Positions 42,236 to 53,700 of a DNA stretch of 64,000 nucleotides are shown piece after piece. The stretch's first letter is position 1. Each line of letters starts with the position of its first letter. The notes beneath the pieces were generated by a model that had not been told where the DNA came from, ran no database searches, and was given only the letters and a program-made list of their open reading frames with translations. A program made the position numbers and the translations under genes. This stretch comes from Nephrocerus scutellatus (lineage: Eukaryota; Arthropoda; Insecta; Diptera; Pipunculidae): assembly GCA_947095585.1 (NCBI GenBank), contig OX352761.1, positions 19,731,277 through 19,795,276 on the forward strand, written 5' to 3'.

Positions 42236-44640
42236 GGCAAGTCGTGGCTCAAAAATTGCAGGTATTAATTTGAAGTAGGATGCTTGAAAAGTTTGTTAAG
42301 ACCAATGAAATGATCTCGAATTACTCTGGCCCATATGGCTAACACTGCAAGGATAGTATAGGGTTTTTCAATAAGAGCACTTCAACTTTTTTTTTGAATA
42401 AAACACAAACTGTTCGACTTTTGAACTAACTTTTTTTTTTATTAACGAATTTGAACATATACATATGATACATTTAAGTATGAAACTCGATTTCTTTTGC
42501 ATGACCACCGCGTGCACGTTTTACGAAGTGAGCCTCATCGCTGAAGATGATTTTTCGGTGAAAATCTGCATCATTTTCGATTTGCTCTTGAGCCCAATTC
42601 ACGAATCGGCGCCGCTTCAAATGGTCAAACGGCTTTAGTTGTTGTGTCAGCTTGATCTTATACGGATGTAGGCCAAGATCTTTACTATACGGTCGATTGT
42701 CGAACGGGCTGGCTTGTTAAATGGACCGTAAAATGGCCGTAATGCTCTTAAAGTAGCGGCAACAGAACGATTATTTTGATAAAAAATTTGCACGATATGC
42801 AATCGCTGTTCACATGTGTAGCATTCCATGATGAAATGTATACAAATGAAGTTTCCAAATGACAAAAGAACAATAAAAAATATGGCGTCGTTCGCCGTCC
42901 CTATCGGAGAAAAGTTGAAGTGAACCTGTTGAAACACCCGATATATCCTTGGTAGCAACGTTTCTTAATTCTGGTGACGAATATATTTCATTATGAAAAA
43001 TACGCCTCATTAACCAAAGTAATGGTGGTCATTCACAGAGAATGAATGTGCTGGGATGATTCGTCACCTTCCGAGCAGAATGTAAATTCCGTTTCTGAAC
43101 CTAGAATAAGCTAAATTGACGTGTGAATAAGCTTACCGGCTTTCTGATGCTATCTAGATTAAGGATTTCCTTATAGGAATACGGCCTGAATAATCGTTTG
43201 AATTGTATTAGCCCTGAGACAGTTTGTGCTCCCAATTATTAATCAGCGCTGTGGCGCCAGCCCAGTTGACACCACAGTAGGGTTCAGGTCCTAGACCTGC
43301 AATTCCTTGATTGCCAGGAGCCCATCCGAGTTTCATCCTGTTCTTTTGTCAAGATATTGCAGTGCATCCTGGCTGCCTGGCTATCTATAAAGATATAAAT
43401 CCTAGCGCCTTTAATGCCTTTACTAAGGTTTATTCTAGCGTAGATCTTAATAGCATGGAGTTCTGCTTGGAAAACCGTGGGACTTTGGTGTTGGGCCCAA
43501 AGTCACCATCTGCGATCTAACTGTGAACCAGACAAGACCCTCTAGCATCCAGTGACGGAACACCATTAGACCAGTTTGCTCGATCCAATATTTTAACCTG
43601 TTAGTGGCGCGTTAGATGGCGGGCTTGATATAAGAATTCCATCCCATTTGTCAAGGATGACTCCGAGATATTTAACCTCACTGAAATAATTTAAAATGTT
43701 GCCTTTGATGATGACAGGTTCTAGATTGACCAGTCTTCCTTTTGCAAAAGGCACTAGAACGGTTTTGCGAGGATATATGGATAGTCCTTCTCCGCCATTC
43801 TAAAACGTCTAGTAAAGCAACTTGCATGACACTAGAAATGTTCGTGCTGTGTTTTCCACTAATAAAATCGACAAGTCATCCGCATAACCAGTGGCGATGT
43901 TGCTTGATTTCCGTAGATCTGCTAGAAAATTGTCGATGACTAGTGAACCAGAGAAGGGGTAAAAGAACTTCTTCTCGGGGACATCTTTTAATTTTTGTCT
44001 TAGATACTGTCACTCTTCCAGAGGAGGAATTGGTGCCTCGATACCTCCGCTACTAATTACTCTTGCTATTGACTGCTATTTACTTGCTATTGAGTCGTAG
44101 CTAGTGTTAACGAACGCGCCCTTAATGGCAAGGAATGCACACAGAGCGACTTCCTTGGAATGAAAAGTTCTTTATACATATATTCTTCACAAGATAGTGG
44201 ATTGCACCTTCTGACCTTTTACCCTTTCTATATCCAAACTGACTTGAGTGCAGATCGATGGGTAAATCTAGCTAACCTCTAATATCATCGTAAAAAAGTT
44301 TGTTTTGAGAACAAATAATGTTGGAGTAACAGGTCTGTAGAAATTTGGCAGCTCACACGGCCAATTGCCTGGTTTGGGAATGAAGATTACATTTACCTGT
44401 CTCCGTGTAGTAGGGAGTACATCCAGTTGTAGCTGGCTCTAAATAAAGCAATCATACCTGGCAGGATGAGATCGATTGCCTTCTGTAAAAGTGCTGGAAA
44501 GATGTCTTTACCGCATGGGGCTATGAATTGTTTGAAGGAGTCTACGGTCCATGTTACCTTAACTCTATCCCGTAAATTTATACAAAAACCGGTTTCAACC
44601 CTACTAAGGGAATGAAAGTTTGTTTCTCCGTCCCTAGTAG
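42236..44640 (-). pseudogene. Non-LTR retrotransposon ORF2, copy B, split by a rosa-type element
   Basis: From about 44640 leftwards the minus strand reads VIFIPKPGNWPCELP (RT motif 1 region), then FYRPVTPTLFVLKT, a GGIEAPIPPLEE-like region, VIDNFLADLRKSSNIATGYA followed by DDLSIL (YADD at 43875-43886), LVNLEPVIIKGNILNYFSEV then KYLGVILDKWDG (thumb), an RNase H region (43520-43240), and a C-terminal end interrupted at 42942 and resumed at 42358. Frames shift often. The order RT, RNase H, C-terminal knuckle matches I/LOA-like LINEs and the fragments at 41.6 and 52.5 kb. Confidence 0.72.
42359..42941 (-). mobile_element. Internally deleted rosa-type mariner element, 583 bp
   Basis: TIRs TAGGGTTTTTCAATAAGAGC (left) and the inverse of TCGGGTGTTTCAACAGGTTC (right) match with a few changes over about 31 bp. 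TA flanks at 42357-42358 and 42942-42943. The minus strand retains MECYTCEQRLHIVQIFYQNN and STIDRIVK (N-terminus), then HPYKIKLTQQLKPFDHLKRR and RKIIFSDEAHF with the first catalytic Asp, joined to a short C-terminal end. The other two Asp residues are deleted, so it is non-autonomous. Confidence 0.85.
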
Positions 44641-44769
44641 GGGTTTCTTTATCTTCACGATCACAATTGTGGTTTTCTATCCACTAAAAAAAATTATATC
44701 CTTCTGAGCAAGTCCTTTTAAAGCAGATTTTGCATTGGAATGAAGTGGTATGAGTTTAAGTCAAAATCT

Positions 44770-45165
44770 AAAGAAATGCTTTCCAAATTACAGCAACTGA
44801 ATAGACTTATCCCTGGATAAGCATTTGTCCCTGTTTTTTGTACTCAAATGACAAATGTCAAATGTACATATGCAAAGAGAGACCAGAACTGCTCGCGGAA
44901 AATTGCACGAAACTTTAACGAATGGCAGTCAAAGGGTCGATACTAATAGACTTTGGCATGCTGGAACTAGTGTCAAAATTAAACAAAATGCTTTCTCCTG
45001 TTGCCAATTTACAGCAAATGGTTATGAACTTTTGCCTTCATAACCACACTTATACCTGTTTTTTGTATTCATATAACAAATGTCAACTTAACACTTGTAA
45101 AAAGCGACTGAATCGCTTACGTCTCTACGCACAAAAGTGAACGAAAACTTAACGAATCTGTGTTT
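44770..45165. repeat. Imperfect tandem duplication, units about 200 bp
   Basis: AAATGCTTTC..AATTTACAGCAA, CTTAT.CC..CTGTTTTTTGTA, AACAAATGTCAA and GAAACTTTAACGAAT (first unit about 44775-44930) recur at about 44985-45162. There is no gene in it. Confidence 0.5.
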
Positions 45166-45299
45166 TACATTTTTTCTGTTCAAGAATTGAATTTGTTAGT
45201 GAATTTGTTCTGTTTTTAACATTTTCCCAATCTTTTGATTTTAGTCCTGCTGTTGTTGACCAACAGCACAAACATTTTACTATGGATTTGTAGGATGTT

Positions 45300-45576
45300 G
45301 TATAATAATATTCGGCGCGACAGACCGTTACGGTCCAAGGCCTAGCTTCTCGCGAACATTTGTATTGTGCTTTTATATTTTTGCACACAAATGGACCTAC
45401 AATTTAACGGCAAACGGCGAGTTGAGAAGCTTTTCGTGACCATATTACTCTCGGATGTTTGGCAGTCATTTGCGAGGTGGTGGGACCGTGAAAAATACTT
45501 TTGGTGTTACTGGGTTTCGAACCAGGAACCTACTGCTCAGAAGCCATGCTCTTATCCACTGAGCTACGGCGCCCAC
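45300..45576 (-). mobile_element. SINE copy 5, full length with tRNA-like head
   Basis: The best head of the family. On the minus strand it begins GTGGGCGCCGTAGCTCAGTG (A box TAGCTCAGTGG), then GATAAGAGCATGGC, and CCTGGTTCGAAACCCAG (B box) at about 45513-45530. The body follows with GCAAATGACTGCC, AACTCGCCG and AGCTAGGCC blocks, and the (TTA)n tail at 45300-45311. It is a tRNA-derived SINE; the parent tRNA cannot be named because the anticodon arm no longer pairs. Confidence 0.85.
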
Positions 45577-45579
45577 AGA

Positions 45580-47285
45580 ATGTTAAATACATAGGCTTAA
45601 ATACTGAATCAAACAAAACAAAAAAAGTTGCCTTTGAAAAAAAACATTTCCAACAAAACCTCCCATTAGGGGGTGAAAATAGGCCAACCAACCCCCCTCT
45701 AATACGATTTTTTCATGTAATTAACCCAGGAATCATCCCTTTTAGTTTCGTCACGCATTCAAATACACTCTGTATACTAAATGAGTCGTGATTAGAAGTT
45801 GAGCTTCTTTTTATCATTAAGTACCCAAACAGTAAGCTATCATCCGTATTACTCGTACACTATAAATTGCTACCGTGATGTGGCTAAAGAGTTATTCATG
45901 TTTTCACATTGTACGCGGCATAAGTTAACAACACCCTTGGGAATTCGCTCTGTTTTTTATATCTCGGTGTTAAAAACGTTGTACATGTGTGTTTATTATT
46001 TTACAACGAAAACACATCTTAATATTTTTTAATTTTTAAAAGATGTAGAAAGAAATAAATGTCAGGGAAGAAATACATTGAAACCAAATATGTTAAACAA
46101 GTTGTTTTAGTTTTAACCTATGTTTAGTTTTTCGGGTGCAACCTTTTATTTATACGTAAGAAAGGGATGTTAAAGAAGTTGAAAATTAAATTTTTACAGA
46201 CAACACACTTGGTCTTTCAGAAATTTTAGATGAGACTGAGCTGCGCACAAAATTTCAAATCTCTAGGTTGTCTGAAAGTTGGCTAAAAAGGATCACAAAG
46301 AAGTTGAAGCAGAAAAGCGATCAGAGGTCAAGTCAAGTTAAGTAAAAAAACGTTTTAAAATGAGCAAAAATTTAATCGATGGCTTCAAAAAAACTATCGT
46401 TCGCAATTTTGTAAACATTTTCGAACTGCCTAGAAATAAGAAGACCCCATTTTAAATGACAGCAAGCAAGTAGCCGGAGAACGCAACACCTGACATTTCT
46501 TAACACACCTTGAATTAAAATATATAACAATATTTTTAGGCCGCTTTCTAAACGAAGACTTCTTTTAGACTTATTGACTATCCGCCATTTTAAATGAGTT
46601 AATAAAATCCGATATACTAACTCACCTAGCCGGGGTACCTAATGTGAATACGTTAGGTTCAACAAATAAGTCTTTCGTTTCATTTCGTTCTGTTCGCCGT
46701 GAGTTAGCCGCTTCAGTAAGCGCGGATGTTGCGGATAACACACCAAACGCTTTTTCTATAAAATTTTACACGAATGTGATTTCAGTTTGAGCTAGAGGCA
46801 ACCAATTGAGTACAGGCTCACTTGCTCGCTTGTCAAACACTTGATTATTTGACAAACATACTGATTTCACGTTCAGAATATAAACAGCAGCTAAAAAGGA
46901 GCTGCGTGTTCCTTCAGAAGATTGGTCAAAAAAGAGGGGAAATGTTCGTACTGCACAGAAAGTTTAAAAAAATAATGATCTGAATTAAAAACAACAATGG
47001 AAACCCGCATGAAAAGCATTGTATATATATTATTCAAACAGGATCTGGTCTTGATTTCTTTGGTTTAACTTCTTGTGAAACTGAATCATTCATTTTCAAT
47101 ACTACAAGAACACCTAACTCCATCATATTACTATCGCAAATTCAAAAGGTCACAGTACAACAACAGCTCTCCACACAATAACAGATAATATCGTAGACCA
47201 AACCACCGAACAGTTCTGGTCACTTTAGATCTGCCAAACTATGGTAATCTGCTAAAATAACTTTTGAACTCAACCCTGCCGCCTG
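45580..47285. other. Intergenic, nothing recognised
   Basis: No supported gene or repeat beyond simple AT-rich sequence. Confidence 0.4.
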
Positions 47286-47289
47286 TGGC

Positions 47290-47425
47290 CTAAATATGTC
47301 TTGCCACTACTTGTTCGACAGACATTCTTTGAGCTTGGAAACTCCACATCGAAGCATCGAAAAGTAAAACAAGCGTCTACCAAGGCTATGTTCTTTCACC
47401 CATCCTGTTCAACTTCTAAAGGTAC
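47290..47425 (+). pseudogene. LINE reverse-transcriptase micro-fragment
   Basis: The plus strand reads VYQGYVLSPILFN at about 47375-47413, the classic PQGSVLSPxLFN motif of reverse transcriptases, with nothing else recoverable. The SINE copy 6 sits just beyond. Confidence 0.45.
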
Positions 47426-47457
47426 AGTACAGCAATAGCTCTACACAATAACAATAA

Positions 47458-47708
47458 TAATAACATTCGGTGCGACAGACCATTGCTGTCCAAGGCCTAG
47501 CTTCTCGCAACCATTTGTGTTGAGGGGACCTACAATTTAATGCCGGATCCGAACGGAAAATTGAGAAGCTTTCCGTGACAAGTTGTTACTGTCGGACGTT
47601 TTTCAGACTTTCGCGAGAGGTGGGACACCGTGAAAAATACTTTTGGTGTTACTGGGATTCGAACCTATTCAAAAGCCATGCTCTTATCCACTGAGCCACG
47701 GTACCCAC
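47458..47708 (-). mobile_element. SINE copy 6, with 15-bp target duplication
   Basis: Body and tRNA-like head as in copy 5 (complement of GTGGGTACCGTGGCTCAGTG, then GATAAGAGCATGGC, then a B box GGTTCGAATCC). The sequence ACACAATAACAATAA is present at 47443-47457 and again at 47709-47723, directly flanking the element, as expected for LINE-driven insertion. About 20 bp of the body (ACACAAATGGAA block) is deleted. Confidence 0.85.
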
Positions 47709-47860
47709 ACACAATAACAATAACATTCATAACTTCGCAGATTTGTATTTCTGCACATCACTCTGCCATGTTATCAATACACACAAACAGAAGAAATCGT
47801 GCGAGGAGTATAAGTTAGGTTAATAGGTTAAGGTGGCTGTCAGTGGAACCGACACACTTA

Positions 47861-48119
47861 TGTTAATTTTTTTTTCGTAAAACTCTACCCCAGAATCGCG
47901 CTCGACCCCAGAACTTTTCAAAAAGGAAATCGAACATGAAAGGCGAAAATCTTTTGTTTACATTTTTTTGCTGCATGTGTTGTTGTTGTGCTAGTATAAA
48001 GAGGGGTAAATCTCCCAAAATATCGAGAGCTGCTTTAGCTCTACGGTAGAGGCATTTTGAAGGGGAAACGAAACGAAACGAAAAATCTGGGGCAGAGTTT
48101 TACGAAAAAAAAATTAACA
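47861..48119. mobile_element. MITE, 259 bp, TTA target duplication
   Basis: Left end TGTTAATTTTTTTTTCGTAA and the inverted right end are the same over 26 bp, then match with one change over the next 8 (ACTCTACCCCAGA versus ACTCTGCCCCAGA). TTA is at 47858-47860 and 48120-48122. There is no coding frame. Related copies are at 31720-31990 and in relic form at 15685, 17430 and 18845. Confidence 0.88.
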
Positions 48120-48194
48120 TTAGACCAGTAATAGTCCATTGTGATTGCAAGGAACATAAAAGGCAATAAAAACGTTTATGGCTTTACTAAGCAT

Positions 48195-48525
48195 AGAACA
48201 ACTCATAATGATATAAATCCCAGAAGTTGGTATTTATTTCATTTATTTTGGAAGTTATTGCCTTTTAAAAATCATTATGAAATAAATCACAAAATTATTG
48301 AAATGATATCAGTCCCAACTATTTCATTACTTTTTAAAAGAGACTTGTTGGACTTGTTTCATAATAAAATAAATCCCAAATTTTGGGACTTATTTCATTT
48401 GTTGATTTAGACGTTATTTCATTTTCGTTGGGAGTTAATTCATTTTCGGATTTTGGGAGTTATTTTATTATTCTTGGGATTTATATCATTGGGACTTATT
48501 TTATGTGGGACTTATTTCATCAAGT
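48195..48525. repeat. Degenerate repeat of a GGGACTTATTTCAT motif on both strands
   Basis: GGGACTTATTTCATT, GGGAGTTATTTTATT, TTGGGATTTATATCATT, TTGGGACTTATTTTAT and inverse forms AATGAAATAAATCCCA are scattered through the stretch at about 20-40 bp steps. No ends or coding capacity are seen. Confidence 0.5.
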
Positions 48526-49369
48526 CCGTATCGGATATTCAACAACTAAATATAAGCTTTAATCTGCAGATTGGCAATGTATATCAGCAAAATTTTGACC
48601 CAGGTTTATACATGGTTTATATACGGCCAGCTTGAAAGCTGACTTTAACACCGTATATAAACGAGGTAAATCAGAATCAAACTAAACTCTATGTCTTATT
48701 AAAGAATTTTTAAATTAAAAATCGTTTTTAGCGATAAAGCCCATTTTCGAAATTTTCGAAAGTCATGAAAAATTGGGTTCAGCGCATTTACTTGTGCAAG
48801 CGTTGCCGTGGAGTTTATTTAAATTTCATAATTTTTTTTTAGAATTAATCGCATTGATATACTTTAACTTGAAATATATTTTTTGATATCTCAAACACAA
48901 GCTGTTTTATTTAAAAAAAAACGAAACAGGGCACTCTTAATGAAAAATATATAGTTTTGAAATTCATCCTGTTTTCTTTATACAAATATTCTTCCCATAC
49001 ATTTAAATTATAGCTAAAGAAAAACATATATTTTGGCCTTTCGTCCTTTCAGTATTTTTTTTTATTAGCTCGCTTTCGTGTATGTCTGCCTGTGCGGGTG
49101 GAATTTTGTAATTGATTTTAAACTAACTTCCCATTGAGCTGAAACTTTAAACATAGCTCAGAACTGGATGAACATTGACGAATCACAAAAAAAAGACAAC
49201 AAATCACGGAATTAAATCAACGCTACCTTGCAATTTGTTTCAGATCAAAGCAAACTACTACGCACAATACTCGTTTTAAACGTTTTACATTAAAAATGTA
49301 TTTTTATTATGTCCCCAAAAAGTTCTGTTGGACCATCAACAAGGATACCAAAACCTAGCAAACATATTA

Positions 49370-50245
49370 TTTTATATTCAGATATATTTTTCGTATCAAG
49401 ATAATGCGTATTTATTTTATATAAAAGTTAAATATTGTACTCGTTTATATAATTGTGTTAATTTTTCAAGACTGTTATTGTTTTGATTAATTTTATTGCT
49501 TATTTTATTAATTTAAATTTATTTGTTTGAACGAATTTTTCCTTTAATTTATTTTACTTCGATTCGAACAAAAACCGAAGTATTGAAATTACACAAAAAG
49601 TAAGGTACACCAAAAACATGTTTTCTCGACGTTTTAGGCGTTTCGGACTAAAAAAAAATGTCCATCGGGATGTATGTATGTGTGATCTTCTCGCCACAGC
49701 TCCAGAATGGATTTTTAGAATGAGGAATAGATCTGATAAGATTATAAGGTTTTTACGTAAACTAGTTAAAGTAGCTACCCCAAAAAAAAACTTTGTTGGT
49801 CCTAAAAGTATTAAAACCTACAAAAAGTTTAATTTGATAACTTTTCTCATGATATTGAATCGAAGTTTTTGGAATTTCAAATTCTTAGCAAACAGCTTTT
49901 TTATTTTATTTAAATTTTATATTTTAAACTTATTTATTTAAAATGTAATTAAAATTTATACTCGCCTCTATATAGTTATTTTAATTTTTCAATACTTTTG
50001 TTGTTTTGATTAATTATATTGCTCATATTATTAATTCAAATTTCTTTGTTAGAATTATTATTTCATTTAATTTAATTATTTTTTATTTTATTTAATAATT
50101 TATTAATAAGTCAAATATTACACTTGTATATATAATTAGGTTAATTTTCAAGTGTTTTATTGTTGTGATTAATTATGTTGCTCATGTTATTTATTTGTTT
50201 GAACGACTATTTGCTTTTATTTATTTTATTTCAGTGATTACTTTG
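49370..50245. repeat. AT-rich repeat, three diverged copies around an unknown segment
   Basis: The motif TATAATT.TGTTAATTTTTCAA, TTTGATTAATTTTATTGC, TTATTAATT.AAATTT..TTTGTTTGAACGA occurs near 49445-49560, 49970-50075 and 50130-50240. Between the first and second copies lies a 107-codon frame (49618-49941), basic at the start, that I do not recognise and do not call a gene. Confidence 0.45.
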
Positions 50246-50249
50246 GATA

Positions 50250-51765
50250 TTAAAATTTTGTTATTACACATTGCATTAATATCAATAAAATATATTTTAT
50301 TGATAAATTACATCACAAAAAACGCGACTTCTTAAGCACTACATATAAATTTTATCTAAACTTTTTATTGTGTGACACGAAGAATAGCAAGTATTTTTAT
50401 AAAGACAAAAATTTAGAATTTTGCAACCAATTGATTCAGAAATACAATCTATTTAAAAAAAATTGCCTAGCTTTAAAAAAAAACATACCTGTCGACAACA
50501 AATTTCTTAAAGATCTGCAAATTTATCTCTGTTTCACTTGCACTTTAAATGACGGTAAATTTTTGTATTAATTGGAATTTTAGACACTTTTTATTTTACA
50601 AAAAAAAAACAATTTATTTTGTATATTGTTAAAATTGTTTTCCGCACAGTATTCGTAACTACAATTCAACACAAAAGAGAAGAGATGTTCAATCACCGAC
50701 AAATGTTCAAAAACTGAATGCCAGATCGGTCTAAGCTGTATTTTAAATACCACACCTACTGGATACAACACTGTAGCGTTTAGGAATATGGAAATCACCC
50801 TTCGCATATACAGGAGCGAGAGTAGTGTTTATGTAGAGCAATTTTGTCGTTGATGTGGCTTTCAGCCTTCGGCCAAACACAATAACGCTCATCGACAACA
50901 GTTACATGAAGGATGTGCACACTATATGGAATAAACCGTCAGTATCTATGAATGAAAAGTGTTTGTCATGCGTAGAATTCTCGACTACTTGTTATTATAG
51001 AAAAATGTGCGACGGTTCCAACATTAAAGTGGGTTATATGAAATAGAGAATACATTCCCACATTGTAGATCAACGTTAAATAAACATTTTGCACTAGGCC
51101 AACTACTACCTGTTGACAACTGTTGAATGCATTGTTGCACGAAACAAAATTGCCACAAGTACCTATCTGCTATCGTTTTTACCTTTGAAAAAAGTTTGAA
51201 TATAAATTGAATTTATATTGAAGGCGCAATTGAAAAGTAAATATACGAAAGGGTCGAAAAAGTTGTTTGCGCTTTTTTTTTGTCAAAAGGTTGTGTGCAC
51301 ATTTTTTGTGGACTAGAAACATTTCCCTAAATTCAAATGTAAAGCAATTTGAATATCAAATATTAATGAAAATATTTACAATAAGAATAAAGAAAATATT
51401 TTCATAAGAACAGAAGTTTTTTGTACGTTTTCATTTAAACAAACAGCGAAACAAATCAAAAATTAAACTATGCATGAAGGTAAGTATCCATTCAGCTAAA
51501 GCATTTTAAAGCAAGTCATATAATTTAAAACTGGCTAGAATTCTAAAACTAACTAACTAACGCTAACGCTTAAACATTTTAAAGCACGGGCGAATTATTT
51601 ATCGTAGTTAAAAGTTAAAACATTTAAATACTACCCCCAACAAATCATCATCATACATATATTTACATAGTTAACTCTACAACCGGGGTACAGTCATGGC
51701 CTCCTGCACGGTACCCAAACCCAATGATGTCTCCTGTCATTCAGGCGAATTTTTAATCCTCTGCT
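50250..51765. other. Intergenic, nothing recognised
   Basis: Contains short frames (50368-50571 and others) without family features. Confidence 0.35.
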
Positions 51766-51769
51766 ATTA

Positions 51770-52490
51770 TCCATGAATGGCACTTGTATCGAGGAAACTC
51801 GCAATCTCAGCATATGCGTTAACGACAAGTTTCATTGGTATGACCACATATTCACCGTCGCTAAAAATTCTGCGAAATTTATGTTTCCTATCACGTTGCA
51901 AGAAATTTTTTACTTTCTCTGATCTGGCTACTATCTACGTTTTTAGCGTTTTTTCGCCCCATATTTGGTACAATAATTGTCATATGTGGTCAGGTGCGCC
52001 TATCCCATTGTGCACCTGCTAGATAAAATACAAAAGCGAGCGTTAAAGCTTATCAGTGACGAAAATATTTCGAAGTCAATAGATTCGCTTGAACAGCGCA
52101 GGAACATTTCCGGTTTGTCACTGTTTTACCACTTCTTTCATCAGCATGGCTCAAGACAAACAGCCAGTCGCATGCCACCTCGCCTTGAATTTAAACGCAA
52201 TACTCGTCGCACTCTAAATGCTCATCCGTTTCCCCTTAAGCCCATCTTTGGCCGTAAAGTTCAAAGATTATTTCTTCAGCCGACCAACACGTATGTGGAA
52301 TGTTCTGCCAAGCGCTGTCTTTCCACATGGCTGTGATCCACAGGCATTTAAAACACAAGCTCATAGACATCTTCTCTTTTCTCCTCATTTTTCACGCTGT
52401 GCCAAGCATATAGCCGAGCATTTACACGTACGTAAATTATGTAAAAAATGTTTTATATCTACCCTAGCCCATATGGCAGACACTGCGACC
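51770..52490 (+). pseudogene. Jockey/CR1-like LINE C-terminal fragment
   Basis: In several frames: KILRNLCFLSRCKKFFTFSD followed by LATIYVF, the region HIWYNNCHMWSGAPI, LLDKIQKRALKLISDENISK, SLEQRRNISGLSLFYHFFHQ, then LRAHPFPL-like, RTRRTLNAHPF and KDYFFSRPTRMWNVLPSAVF with PHGCDPQAFKTQAHRHL. This is the standard post-RT C-terminal domain of Jockey-superfamily LINEs. At least two frameshifts break it (near 52010 and 52245). Confidence 0.72.
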
Positions 52491-53460
52491 TGAAAGATCC
52501 TAGGGTGTCTTTACTCTAAGAGACGTAACACCTCCCTTATGAACAATAGTACATCTTTAGTAGCAGAATGTCTCAACTACGCTGTCGAGCATATTTCCTT
52601 GTGAAAGATGGGTCTCCGTAACCAAAGTAATGCTGGGCATTCACAGAGAATGTGCTCGGATGACTATTCGTTTTCCGAACAGAACCTAGATTCTGTCTTT
52701 GAGCCGACACCAATTTTGTTAATGGGATATCGCAAGCCACAACGACCTGTTAGAAAACTCACCAGCTTCCTAATGCTATCCCTTTTAAAGTTTTAGGAAA
52801 AGGGCCTGATTAATTGTTGGGATTGCCTAAGTCCCGGGACGCTGCTTTTCAAGTGGGCTAGAAGAAGAAGCAGCCCAGTAGGGTTCGGGTCCTATGAATG
52901 CAGATTCCGAGCCAGGTCTAGCTAGTTCATCTGTAGATTCCTTGCCTGCTATTCCCTGATGAACATGGACCGAGTTTTACTCTGTTGTATCTGGCAAGAG
53001 ACTGCAGTGCATCGCAACCGTTTTTGACTGGTATTGAGTCCATTAAATTGGACGGCAGCGGTTTAAGTGCTGCCTGGCTATCTGAAAAGATATATATTCT
53101 AGCGCCTTTAATTCCTTTATTAATCCAAATCTCAATGGTATGTAGTTCCGCTTGGAAAACCGAGGGACTTTTTCCCATTGGTATCGAGTCTTTGGTGTTG
53201 GGTACGAAGACACCAGCTCCAACTCCAGTTTCCATCTTCAATCCATCTATGAACCAGACCAGACCTCTAGCGTCCAGTGCATTTGCGCTAGACCAATCGG
53301 TCCAATAATTTTACCTCAAATTTCTTTCCAAAACAGTGCTCCCACCATAATGTCTGGGATAGTGCAGAACATATCTCTTTCAGGAATTGAGTCAAGAGTT
53401 TTCAGGTGACCCACATAGGTTTGTACCCGTCTTCTAGATGCAGCTTAATTGTTGTGAGGA
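52491..53460 (-). pseudogene. RNase H-encoding LINE fragment, third copy
   Basis: Minus strand: ETGVGAGVFVPNTKDSIP and PSVFQAELHTIEIWINKG, then IYIFSDSQAALKPLPSNL with NGCDALQSLARYNRVKLG (RNase H core, about 53240-52980). The 3' end matches copies at 41.6 and 42.3-44.6 kb (AGACGTAACACCTCCC, TAGTAGCA, CATTCACAGAGAATGTGCT). The N-terminal RT part is absent, and the frame is broken. Confidence 0.72.
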
Positions 53461-53700
53461 AGGACGATTCCGACAATTATTTCTAGTTGATGTTAGTAAC
53501 GTGTTTAGTTTTTGGGTAGTCTATTTCTTTTATATGAAAGTATTGAATGATAATACAATAACTTAAATATGGATCCGAGGCTTGGGTGCTTAGCAAAAAG
53601 CACTCTACGCTCTTAGCCGCGTTCAAAATGAAGGAGGATTCCGACGACTATTTTTAGTTCATGTGAGTAACATACTTCACAGAATCGCAATTAAGACATT
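53455..53700 (+). pseudogene. LINE C-terminal micro-fragments
   Basis: TATGGATCCGAGGCTTGGGT, GCTTAGCAAAAAGCACTCT and TTAGCCGCGTTC at 53569-53630 match the 29.9 and 37.9-kb LINEs. GGACGATTCCGAC..AATTATTTCTAGTT near 53460 and its near-copy at 53635-53685 form a small direct duplication around it. Confidence 0.45.

Noticed and set aside
45513..45576. A second tRNA gene
   Set aside because: The A and B boxes are present but the anticodon arm does not pair, and the sequence continues into the SINE body; the same structure recurs in other SINE copies.
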